DNA of 64,000 nucleotides from Carnegiea gigantea (lineage: Eukaryota; Streptophyta; Magnoliopsida; Caryophyllales; Cactaceae): NCBI GenBank assembly GCA_029747015.1, contig JAKOGI010000005.1, forward strand, positions 186,001-250,000. Reading direction: 5' to 3'. The position numbers and the translations under genes were made by a program. Shown one piece after another: positions 33,201-44,900 of this stretch (positions within the stretch are counted from its first letter, which is position 1; every line of letters starts with the position of its first letter). A model generated the notes under the pieces. The model was given only the letters and a program-made list of their open reading frames with translations, was not told where the DNA came from and ran no database searches.

Positions 33201-34581
33201 ATCAAACTGGCCTTATTGGAATAGGACAGAAGGAGCCGATCACTTCTTCGTGGTACCTCATGACTTTGGAGCATGTTTTCACTATCAGGTAAAAAAAAAA
33301 AATAAAAAATTTTGAACCCCCCCCCCCCCAAAAAACAAAAAAAAACCCACCAAAGTAACGAGTTGAACCATGTGAAGAAGCCTTCTTGTGAGAATGCTGA
33401 AAAAGGAATAGTGATTTTCAAGGGACTTACTGGCTATTTTCTGTCAATGATTGCAGGAAGAGAAAGCAATTGAGAGGGGGATTCTTCCGTTACTCCAAAG
33501 GGCTACCTTGGTTCAGACATTTGGGCAACGGAATCACGTTTGCTTGAATGAGGGCTCTATCACTATTCCCCCATATGCGCCTCCACAGAAAATGCAAGCC
33601 CATTTAATCCCTCCAGACACCCCGCGCTCCATCTTCGTCTATTTCCGTGGGCTATTTTATGATGTCGGAAATGATCCTGAAGGAGGCTATTATGCAAGGT
33701 CTGCGCCCTATCTATTGCTTATTATAGTTGCTACCCCCCCACCCCATCCCCTCTCCAAATTTTTATGGGCCTCTTGGAACTGAAGATGCTTTAACCTTGT
33801 GCATTAGTGCTCTATAACCATGAATCTAGTGGTAAATATTAGAAAATTCTGAGAATTTTTATGAATTGGCTTGCTACTTATGGAAAATATAACTTCTTGG
33901 AAGCTTATTGTACCTGGACTTTTGTGAAATGCCTGGCATATGTGAGCACCCATTTTCTGAATTTGGTTTAGAGTGAAGTCGCTTGTCTGCATCATTGAGG
34001 TGAAAATACCAGTTTGATTGGACAAGACCCATGATTATCTAAGCTTACTTTCATTGCTGGCACACAGAGGTGCGAGGGCAGCAGTTTGGGAGAACTTCAA
34101 GGACAATCCACTCTTCGACATCTCAACAGAGCACCCAACAACTTACTACGAGGACATGCAGCGAGCAGTATTTTGTTTGTGCCCACTTGGCTGGGCACCT
34201 TGGAGTCCAAGGCTGGTGGAAGCTGTCATTTTTGGGTGCATCCCTGTCATTATTGCAGATGACATAGTCCTACCTTTTGCAGATGCCATTCCTTGGGAAG
34301 AAATTGGGTTGTTTGTAGATGAAAAAGATGTGCCTAATTTAGATACTATCCTGACCTCAATCCCCCCTGAAGTCATCTTGAGGAAGCAGAGGCTGCTTGC
34401 CAACCCTTCAGTTAAACAAGCCATGTTGTTTCCTCAACCTGCTCAACCTGGTGACGCTTTCCATCAGATTCTCAATGGACTTGCTCGGAAATTGCCTCAT
34501 GACCCCAGCATTTACCTGAAACCAGGTCAGACGGTGCTTAACTGGACTGCAGGCCCTGTGGGCGACCTCAAGCCCTGGTAG
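30248..34581 (+). CDS. IRX10: IRX10-type glucuronoxylan beta-1,4-xylosyltransferase (GT47, exostosin family)
   Basis: Family role: Golgi enzyme elongating the beta-1,4-xylan backbone of secondary walls with IRX9 and IRX14 partners. Four exons: 30248-30347, 32900-33288, 33457-33698 and 34068-34581. They join in frame to 414 residues, the length of the Arabidopsis proteins. A hydrophobic N-terminal segment (WVLVLIALTLFGEIRIGA) acts as signal or anchor. TERISGSAGDVLEDDPVGRL spans the exon 1/2 junction. Diagnostic stretches are LKVFVYELPSKYNKKIL, PRCLTHMFAAEIFMHRFLLS, GADHFFVVPHDFGACFHYQ, RGLFYDVGNDPEGGYYARGA, DMQRAVFCLCPLGWAPWSPR and VIIADDIVLPFADAIPWEEI. The C-terminus is NWTAGPVGDLKPW. Nearly every position agrees with IRX10/IRX10-L as I recall them; the two paralogues cannot be separated here. 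Intron 1 is 2.55 kb and carries a SINE-like copy. Confidence 0.96.
31570..31690 (+). mobile_element. SINE-like retroposon copy 3 (IRX10 intron 1)
   Basis: Shows the same plan as the copies at 5733 and 29068: ACACAGCACCACCACCTAAC, GGTTTGTGGAGATCTGTATG, TAGGCAACCTTATCCCTTAC, then AGTAGGAGGACCAATTCCGA. More diverged than copy 2. Confidence 0.5.
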
Positions 34582-35953
34582 AAATTTTCAGATAGTGACT
34601 GAATGTTTTCTTATACTTCTTCCATTTAGGCTTCCAGTGTTATGCTGTTGTAAATCAGGAACCTGATCATTTTTGAAGTATAAGTATGTTCATTTTTGTT
34701 TGGCCTACAAGCAAAAAAGTTTGCAGCATTGGTGTTTGTAGCTCTAGAAGTTGTATTGCCCTTGCAAGTGATCATAGCAAAATGAGCAGGCAAACTTGTC
34801 CCTGGTTATACCCAAATGAGGCTGGTCCAATGACTGGTCTGCCTCGGCACGGCTTAGCATTGGTGTTTATGAGCCTAGCCATGTCTAACCTTGGCCTACA
34901 ATCCCATATTGTAAGTCTAAGAAGCTAGGAGTTAAAGAAGATTCGGTTACCTGCTCTTTTGGAGTGATAAATCTACAATCACCGCCTCCCCCCCCTTTTT
35001 CTTTTTGACAACAGGTATTACTACTCTGTCAGTTCCAAATTACTTGCCCCTCTTAGAAATAAGAATATCATTTATGTCTCACAAAAGCTTGATTCTTAGT
35101 TTTAAGATGGGATGCAGGGAGTCACTAAAAATATGTCATAGCCTCTAAGCAAACGAAGCCAAGTTACAAGCTTTCTTAGTAACCTATGCATATTTACCAA
35201 CCGGCAACACAACACATTCTATTATGGACTTAACACGAGATGAGACGACAATATATTCATCCTGTCTTCTTTCAAATCTACTGAAAATTGTCTTGCATAA
35301 CCGGAAAATCTGCCCAAAAATCAAATAAGGACCATGCAAATACTTGTGCTTAATCTAATGCCTTCTCCAGAGCTATTGATTCGGCTGTAAATCCAGCACC
35401 TCTTCATGTAATTTCGAGAAACGTACAGAAAATCACAAATCTTCGACACATCTGCTTGAATGTGTGTAACAGAGAATTATGTTCTGACGACTGGCAAGAA
35501 CGTTCCTCAAGGGAAAATGTGGCTGCAAAAACTTCTCTTTCCAGCATTGCGGTTTAGATAGGCATAGAGGGAAACAAGCCAAACAAAATCCACAAAACTA
35601 AAGCATTGCCCATTAAATCAAGACTCAAAAGAATATGCTGCCTAACCAGCGGCATCTTCTACATGGCCAGTTTTGACTTGTTCAACATGCCACAATATGT
35701 ACATCATCTAACATTTGTATGATAAATACAGAGAGACTTGCCAAATATTCACATTGCTTAGCTCGTAAGAATCTGTTATTTACTACTTGTCAAAAAAGAT
35801 TTACATAATTCATAGTAAAGCTAGTTGGTAATGATGTAAGGTTGTACACATGATCAGCAATCCCCAGACACTGCTTCCGCGGGATCCCCACTGGGCTTGT
35901 TTGTACTGCTAATCATCTTGTTAATATTCACTCCTATAAAACTAATGAGCCCT
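34582..35953. other. tail-to-tail intergenic region, IRX10 / CRL
   Basis: Holds the two 3' UTRs and unique AT-rich sequence with a poly-C run at about 34986. No gene or clear repeat seen. Confidence 0.7.
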
Positions 35954-38900
35954 CTATCCTTTTCCCACGGATAAAGGGGAGTATATATTGAAAGCATAAT
36001 AAGGGTCTTTGAAACTAGATGTAGATGTGGGCTTGAACTCATAAGGACCTTCTTGGACTCCCCAAACCTGTTGCATTGGAATTATTCCATACAGGGTATA
36101 ACAGTTAAACCTTTGATTTTCGGTTCAAGAGACACTGAAATCTACATACTTCAGATGTTCAAAAAAAAAAAAAACTTACCTGATTTCCATCATCATCATA
36201 TCCTCTGTCCCGCATCTGTATCTCGTTATTCTTCAATACTGCCAACTCTGAAGTATAGTGGGTTGCACCATTCTGTCGAAGGCAAAGGGGAAAGCAGTTA
36301 TTCAAACTGAATGTCAAGATTCTCCTACTATCTAGAGCAAACATCTTGCCAAATTTGGAAATAAGAAACGAACATCAATTAATGCTACTTTCCTCCAGGA
36401 GTAGAGGATGCCCTATCTACTTGGATAATAACTAAATTTGAACAATGAAATCCTAATGCTCTCTCTGAATTCAGAATTTGAACCCACTAATAGACTTGGA
36501 GTATTCAACAAACTAAAATAAAATTAGATATAAGAGTCATAACTCATAACATCTGACTTGCTTTTAGAGGGCTCAAAATTTAGTTTCATACGCGATTTAG
36601 TTAACATGTATTTAGTTTCATTTGTAATTAGAGGATTCGGCAAATAATCACCCAGGTATTAGGAAAACCCCCTGGAGGCGTTGTCCCCTCATACAAGCAT
36701 CGTTTTCCTCTCTCACAGCGTTTCAGATGAATAGTAGTCAAATGCTCTGCAATATCCTGCAATGCAGTGCGAAAACGATATGTATGAGAATCCATGCAAG
36801 TCTATTGACTTGAGGGTATGCAGATAACCTGCATGAACAGATAATAGAACACCAAGAATCTTCACAGTACTATTATGTAAGGCTGACGCTATCAAATTTC
36901 ATGCATCATCCAAGTCAATTTTGAGGCATGCATCCTCTATGCAATCTCCATCGATGGCTTTCAGAGTTTGACATCCTTTCCTAATGCCACCCACAAGGGA
37001 AGGATGGCGTGCTAATGGATAGGTGAAAGCAGATATCAAAAGGAACAAAGGCCATTTTTGGTAGCATGGTGTCTAGCACCATGCTGGTGAAAGCAGATAT
37101 CAAAAGGAACAAAGGCCATTATTGGTAGTATGGTGTCTAGCACCATGCTGCAGCATTTTAATCCATCCCTACAATTGCATCGTAAGTAATATGTATGAGA
37201 TATCATACATCATGAGCAGCATAAGCCCGCACTACATGGTATGTGAACACACCATCGCTGTCTGCACTCACAGCATCAGTGTCTTACCAGTGTACTTGAA
37301 GCATCATCCTTGGGGCAAAATCTTTGTTTATAAATTAACAGGTTACAGTGACTGCCCATTGCCTAACAACCCCCCCCCCTCTTTCAAACTTCACGCTAGC
37401 AGGATCCATATGAGGTCACCCATCAACATTGTAGGCACTATGCATGCACTGGAGGTAGGATCACCATCCAACTCGTCTAGCCTGATGGATACTGCAAGCT
37501 AATTCCTTATGAGCTATGACACTCATAACAGCAATGCAATGATTTCTTTTCAAGCAAGAATACCCACTCTGGGAGGAAAAATAACCATCATAAGGTCTTT
37601 CATGATGTGCTATCATACCAGTTCCTTCCCAGAATGAAGCTTTAAAATATTTCTTCACAAAACATGAAGCTAAACATGCCAACTGAACTGAATTTTACAT
37701 ACAGGGAATTAGAAATTCGTAAACTGAAGCAGACTCACCCCAATGACTTCTTCAGGAAGCGGGCGTTGATCCTTTGGCCGATCACAGAAGTTCTTGTATT
37801 CCTCCACATCTCTAATGGCATATGTACTTAGCTGCCATTGTGAACAAGACGGCTTTATCAAAACTTCTCGTCTCCACACAAACATAATGGCAGCATGAGA
37901 AAAAAGTTTTCTACTGAAACCAGATAATAGGGATACAGCTCTTTGCATGGGAAAATCCAAATTCAGATCCATATTCATATCCCATGTTTCACTTAGGCAG
38001 GGTAAGCAAAGTTCGGAAATATGAAATAGAAATATAGCTTGGAATAAACCTTAAAATACTACTTGCCGCAACAAACTGACACAAGAGAGAGCAGAAAATC
38101 CATAACAATTGTCGCTAGAAAACCGAAGAGCGAAGAAGAATTTAGAGGCTCACCTCAACATCACATTTCATCTCCTTAGAACAAGGTTTCACCATGTAAA
38201 ACCTCTGCAATGTCATAATGGTAATATTAGGAACAACCAAGAAAAGGAAAATAGCGATGCACATATCAAGGATGAGAGCATGACCTTCACTATAAAAAGT
38301 AAAGGAAATGTCAATCGACATTTTTCTCTCTGCTTAACCCCCCCCAAAAAAAAGCTCCACTAAGTTTCTGTACATTGAGGCAGAGGTCAACGAAATATTC
38401 CCTAAATAGAAACTAAATTTCTAGGGACTCAAAGTAAGGAAGGGAAAAATGAAGAACATAAATCCATGCCGCATTTATACCATAAACAAGCTAGGTAAAA
38501 ATTGTAAATTATTATGTACAAGCAGGTGGACAACTCAATTGTCCACCCAGGCCCACCAACAGCGATTTTGAGTCATCCAACTGCCGAGCCCTAGGCTTTT
38601 TTTTTTTTTTTAAAAAAAAAAAAATTCATTCTCCTCAATTTTTTAAAATCGCGGTTTTCATTCTCTCCATCGTTCGATTACTCTTCGCTGCTTCGATTGC
38701 TCTTCGCTGCTTCGATTGCTTTAATGTTAAGCAATTATTGAATGACTAGGTTTGATCTTAACTTTGCCATTGATGTTGAATCTTCATAAAACGGGATTTG
38801 TTCGTCAAGTTTGATAGTGCTTTTTCGATCTCTGTTTTTATTTTCGGAATTGGAAGTTATGTTCGTTAGTTTTGCGTTTTGATGAGTTAATTTCGAGATT

Positions 38901-41900
38901 TTTGAATTGGATTGCATTATGTAAATTTTGGTTTGGGAAATATGAGAAACGATAGCTCATCATTATGAGTTATGTACTCACTAAATATAGTCGTTGGCTC
39001 ACTAAAGGTATACATTTAGCTCACTATAAAAAATATGTTACCCTGTGCTGCAGAGCAGTTTTTGCTCACTACAAGAAACGTTTGGTTGCATTATAGCTCA
39101 CCACAAATGTTATGGTTGTTTTTTCAGATGATATTTTCATTGTTGCTATGTACATATGAGAAACAACAGCTCACCAATATGAACTATGTGCTCACTAAAT
39201 ATAATCGTTGGCTCACTGAAGAAATACATTTAGCTCACTTGTATTGAACTTGTATTTAACAATCATAAATCAGTTTTCTGTTCACCAAATATAATCACTA
39301 TAATTAATCTTATGCATAACAGGGAAAACAATAGCTCACTATAAAAAATATGTTGCCTTGCACCACAGAGCATTTTTACTCACTAACACAAGCGTTTGAC
39401 TCACTAGAATGAAGATTGTGCTCACCAATTATGCGTTATACCTCACCACAAAAATTATGTTGTTTTTACAGATGATACTTTATTTTTCATATTTGCATTA
39501 GATCGTTCTGTTGTTGAGGCGGTTGATATTAATTATTATGTTAGAATTTTGTGTAATCCTACTGGTGTTTCAAAAGGTAAAGGCGCATTCGTAAGCTATA
39601 TAATATATTTAATAAGCAATACAATATTGGTAAGATATATTTATATTATCTTTTATTATGACATAAGCGCATTCGTATTATACATATTTAGTTAGTATAA
39701 TACAAATATAGTCCAACTCACTAAAAGTATGTCATAGCTCACTAAATATAAGTCATAACTCACTGAAAGACGAATATATCATACCTTAGAATATGAACAA
39801 AAAAGTATATATGCTAACTAAAATTGTTTGTTCACTCATTTTTTATTATGAATGATCAGTATTCCACGCTAAATCATATTGGTCACAAAATATATTTTAT
39901 AACTCACCAAAGATCTATCATAGCTCACTAAATAAATAGCATAACTCACTAAAAAGAATAGTATAGATAGCCAGCAAATAATATTGTGAAGTTCTTGAGT
40001 TATGTTACAGCTCAATCATTTCTTATTATGTCATAAGGGTGTTTGTATTATATTTTGTGAGTATAATAGAAATGTAGTGAATTAATTAAATATAGTCTAA
40101 CTCACTAAATATATATCATAACTCACTAAATATACGCTATAACTCACTAAATATATGCCGTAGCTCACTAAAAAAATATAGACATCTAGAATATAGTTTA
40201 ATGAGTTTCAGATGCACAATAACACTTTATTTTAGTACAATAGCACATTTTAATAAGTTACATAGTATTTTTACTAAGTGAAACCTAGGATACATAAGAT
40301 GCATTGATTTGATCTATCCGCTCACTAAAAGTATGTATTAGCTCACTAAAACTGTATCTCAGCTCACTAAGTATTGTAGTGAGTTATACATTTTTAGTGA
40401 GCTGAAATTCGATTGTACAATTGGTTCTGTATAGAGCTGGAAAAAGTTGACCCGACACGATTACCGACCTGAACCCGACACGAAATTAAGCGGGTTTGGG
40501 TAAAGATTTTTAACCCGTTTAATTAAATGGGTTGACACGTTTAACCCGTTTAATTAAACGGGTTAGGTTCAGGTCGAAATTTTTGACACGAAAATTAACC
40601 TATTTAACCCGTTTAATTAAACGGGTTAATAGGTCAACCCGTATAACCCGATAACTTGTTAACCCGTTTACCCGATTAATGGCCATGTTTTAAAATTTTT
40701 AATTTTTAATTTTTTTGTTGTAAATGAAATTTTAGGCAGAAGAGTCTAGGCTAGGGTTTCTTTGGGTAAATGAATCCTGGTATAAAAGCTCTCTACCTCT
40801 CTCAGTTTGATGCTTCAAGCCTTCAATATTCTCTCTCATCTAAAGACACTCAGGCGACAGGCGGTCAGGCCTCACCCTCACAGGCCACAGCCTCACTGCC
40901 TCGGCCTCACGGCCCTCTCCCTCACAGCCTCACTGCCTCGGCCTCACGGCCCTCACCCTCACTGGCTCACTCCCGCAGTCCCTCTCACCGACTCCCTCAC
41001 ACTCGCACAGTCACGCACACGCAGCCACGGCCAGTCACGCTCCCACGGTCTCACCTCAAGGGCTCAATCACCACTCTTCTTCTCTATTTTTCCGGCGACG
41101 ACATAGCAACTCACTGCCTCAGGCCCTGAACGCCTCACCCACAACTCTCCGGCAACATTTCCGGTGAGGTAAGACATTCATACAGTGCGCTGTTTTTCTT
41201 CATTCCAACCATGTCATTCGATCTCTAGCACCCTCCCCCTCAAAAACCTAATATGTTTCAGACTTTCAGTTATGCTCTTTGATCTTCATTGACTATGGAT
41301 CTGCTGTGGTGCTTTTGATTCTCAAGCGATTTGCCCTCAATTTTTTTGGGTTCGACTGTTCGAGCTTCGGTTTGGATTTAAATTCTTGTATCTGCTGTCT
41401 GCATAGGTTTTTTTTCTCTCTTGTTTGGAGACTTTAGAGTAGCCTCTCCTTGATTTTGGAAAATAATGAACGATTTGGTTTATTTCAAAAAGAAAGTAAG
41501 ACAATTGACTAAAAATATCGCTAAACTATGCAATTTGTTAAAAAATGCCCACTAGCGGAGGCACCAAAGTGGGGAAGGCTAGAGAGAGGGGGGAGGGGTG
41601 TATACCCGTGCCAGGTTCAAGGTATCCCACTGCCAATCTCTACTTTCCAAATGTTTTGAGGGTGAAATTAGAGTTGAAACGACAAATGGCAAGTAGGGAT
41701 GCTTTCTTGAACAACATGGCAACAAGGATGTTCACAAAATTTGAGAAGTATTGGTCTGAATTTAGTGCAATAATGGCTATGGCAGCGATTTTGGACCCCC
41801 GTTATAAGTTTCAATTTGCAGAGTGGGCATATAAAAAGGTGTGGGACGATAACTATCATGTTGAGTTGGATTTGTTGAAAGATAGATTGTTTGCAATGTT

Positions 41901-44900
41901 TGATGAATATACAAGGGAGTCCAATATTCCTTCGTCCTCTAAATCTAGCACTAGCACTATCACTCTTCCAACTACAGCTGAAGTGAAGAAAGGTTGTCAT
42001 GAGTTCTTTGAGGTATGATTTCGTATTTTTTTCTTAAATTTTTCTTCATTTTTTGTTTTATATAAACTAATGTTATTTTTCCTTTAGGACTTTGATGATT
42101 TTTCTAGCAGGGAGTTTGCTTCTGTTACAAAATCTGAGTTGGAGTTGTATTTGGAAGAAAACAAACTGTCTAGTTTTGTTGAGGGGTTTGATGTGTTGAT
42201 ATGGTGGAAAACCAATCAATTTCGGTTTCCAGTGCATTCCCAAATGGTCCGGGATGTGTTGACAATTCCATTGCCTACCGTGGCATCCGAATCAGCCTTT
42301 AGTGTTGGTGGCAGGGTCCTTGATGCATATCGAAGCTCTCTTAATCCGGAAACTGTGGAAGCCGTTATTTGCCTAAGGGATTGGGTCTTTGGTCAAGGTA
42401 ATGCTTTTATTTTTTTAAACTTGCAGCTCTTCCTTTTTTATTCTCCACTTTGTGCCCTTTCTTGTGTTCTCAAATTATTTAGTGCTTGCTTCCCCTTTTT
42501 TACTCTTAACTTTTTGTCCTTATATTTTTCATTTATATAATTTTTGTTCTTTTTCTGATTTAGTTGTTTTATTGGTTTTGGTTCTCTTTTAATTAGCACT
42601 CACGCCGGTTGAAGAAATGAATGTGGATGACTTGTGTGGAGATGTCATGAAGTTACACCTCGATGATGGTGGTGATGGTGAAGTGACATCGAAGTTTTCT
42701 AGTGGAAGTGGAACGACGCCAAAATCTGGTGTAGGCAATTGTTAAGCTTTATACGTTTGGCACTTCGTCGTTGTGGAGGACAAGTGGTTGCTCATTTGGT
42801 TGCTTGGTATTTCGCCGTTATGGTCTTATGGACAAGTGGTTGTTGATTTTGTAATAAATTTAGACTTCTTTTAGTTCTTTAAAGCTTGGTTTGTAATATT
42901 TGATGCTTGGATTTGGGAGCTTTATGTTTATGAACTTATTTTGCATATGTTTTTAGGATTGAATTGGGTAAACAGGTTAATTTGTGGCTAGCTATAGTTA
43001 AACGGGTTAATTTGTGGCTAGCTATAGTTAAACGGGTTAATTGGGTAAAACAGGTAAACGGGTAACCCGATTCTGACCTGTTTACTTAAACGGATAAACA
43101 GGTCAGAATCAGGTTGACCTGTTTAATTTTTAAACAGGTACAGGTTGGAAGTTTCAACCCGTTTAAATAAACAGGTCGGGTTCAGGTTGGGGGGTGTTTA
43201 ACCCGTTTAAGTTCAACCCGAACACGAACCCGACCCGACCTGACCTGTTTGCCAGCTCTAGTTCTGTACAACCGGTTGTATGATATACCAACTCAGTAAA
43301 TAAATATCATAACTCACTAAAAAAAATATAGACAACTAGAATATAGTTTAATGAGTTTCAGATTCACAATAACACTTTTTTAGTACCATAGCACATTTAA
43401 TAAGTTATATAGTATTTTTACTAAGTGAAACTTAGGTACATAAGATATATTAGTTTCGGTATGTCTGCTCACTAAAAATACGTATTAGCTCACTAAAACT
43501 GTGGCTCAACTCACTAAAATATTTTAGTGAGCTATACATTATTTTTAGTGAGCGAAATTGGATGCACAGCAGCATATTTTAGTGAGCCGAAATCCGGCGG
43601 TTTTCTTGTATTTTGTACGTGGGGGCAATTTGTGGGCTCGGTTGTACAATTACATTTGCACAACCGGGTAGACGATATAACAACTGGGTAAAAACCTTAA
43701 GCTTCGGACACTAAAGTGATGCACCAAATAAAGACAAAAACAGAAGTACCTGCCGAAAGGGCTTCTGAGGAGTTCTCCAGAATGCCTGGTGGTAGAAAAG
43801 AATTGCTCTGAGAAGTAAGGCCTTGTGTCATATAAGAAGAGTACAACACCCGGAAATGCATGATTGGCACTTACCTGTTCAAAGTACAGAACTTTTGAGC
43901 CATCCACCATCTCTGCAGCAGGGCATGTGACCATTCTGCAAAATTAAAACTTTGAATCACTTAGCTCTGCATCATGCGTTAGCAGTTAAGTAAAAGGTAT
44001 AAGTTCCAAGACAACCACCGTAGGACAATTTTCTGATTTCAGTTTGATTGCCACAATTCCAACCAAATGTAATTGTTTAAAGTTTACAAAGAACTTCATG
44101 AATCATTCAACTACTTTTCTAGTTTCTACAAACTAGTCTCCAGATTGCAATCCAAACTCCTCTGACGCTGCAGGACTGGCCTAACAAATCTTCCTTAAAC
44201 TGCCAAATTGTTATAAGAAAACACTAACTTAACCCTGTTTGACAATATGGGATCTTTAAGTATCTCATCACTTAATAATCTTATATATCACATACTGCAC
44301 GAAGGCCTAAGGTTATATAGAAATATGGAGAGCTGCGGCGACTTTAATATTATGTTTTGTAGGGTACAATGCAAGAGAATGCAATACCAATAGCAAGAAG
44401 AATATGTACAAATATTCTATATTTCTATTAATAATTACACTGGGCTGAACAGCACCCCAGCAAGCTTAATATAAGCTGAAAAGCTTGTAAATCCATCCGT
44501 TGAAATACTTTAACTAACTCTTGAGAATATCCATTCGGAATTTCAAGCATCTAGCCAAAATTAAGAGCAGTTTCAGACCAAGAATTTGAAATAAATTAAC
44601 CGAAGAACTGTACTCATCAGAAGATAAAAAAGGGTACAATTACCTCAAGTTGAAATAATGACCAGGATCTCTTGCAGCTTGCTCCCGTGAATTCTATACG
44701 AACAAAACCAAAAACAAAAAACATTTCAATTGGGGCATAGCCCAGATATGCATGAAGGGTGTCTTCAAAAAATAAAAAAGACCCACAAAATGCAACCCCA
44801 ATCCCACTCTTCCCTCACGAACAAGAACAAAAAAGAAGGGTGAAATAAACTACACCATTTCAATTGGAGCATAACCCAGATATGCAAAGAGTATGTCTTC

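Larger units (their letters stand above)
40432..43260 (+). mobile_element. hAT (Ac-like) transposon with perfect 8-bp target duplication
   Basis: 2829-bp element. Ends are TAGAGCTGGAAAAAGTTGAC and inverted TAGAGCTGGCAAACAGGTCA, the usual hAT terminus. It is flanked by GTTCTGTA at 40424-40431 and 43261-43268 (8 of 8 identical). Both subterminal regions carry many copies of ACCCGTTTAA/TTAAACGGGT. A TATAAAAG box at 40781-40788 and a CT/CCTCAC-rich leader (40790-41130) precede a transposase missing its N-terminal half. It inserted into the older composite element, interrupting one copy of that element's duplicated end. Confidence 0.92.
38514..43693. mobile_element. unclassified composite element in CRL intron 4, host of a hAT insertion
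   Basis: About 2.3 kb of own sequence once the hAT is removed. The left end has a self-complementary GGTGGACAA...TTGTCCACC followed by CAGGCCCACC. The right end has GGTTGTACAA...GCACAACC preceded by GTGGGCTC. The left end and the reverse complement of the right end align around AATTGTNCAMCCNRGCCCAC, so they behave as terminal inverted repeats that are themselves near-palindromic. The interior (38940-40430 and 43280-43600) is a degenerate minisatellite of CTCACTAAA-type motifs spaced about 15-25 bp. No transposase is recognisable. Boundaries and superfamily (MULE-like or other) are uncertain; no clear target duplication was found. Confidence 0.5.

Noticed and set aside
34686..34928. 80-codon open frame after IRX10
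   Set aside because: Lies in the IRX10 3' UTR, no recognisable family, composition as expected by chance.
38514..38560. Terminal hairpin considered as a Helitron 3' end
   Set aside because: No CTRR motif follows the hairpin at the expected distance, and the opposite end carries a matching inverted copy, which Helitrons lack.
40770..41129. Ser/Pro-rich open frames over the CCTCAC-rich segment of the hAT element
   Set aside because: Low-complexity leader behind the element's TATA box, open in more than one frame; typical of hAT 5' UTRs rather than a protein.
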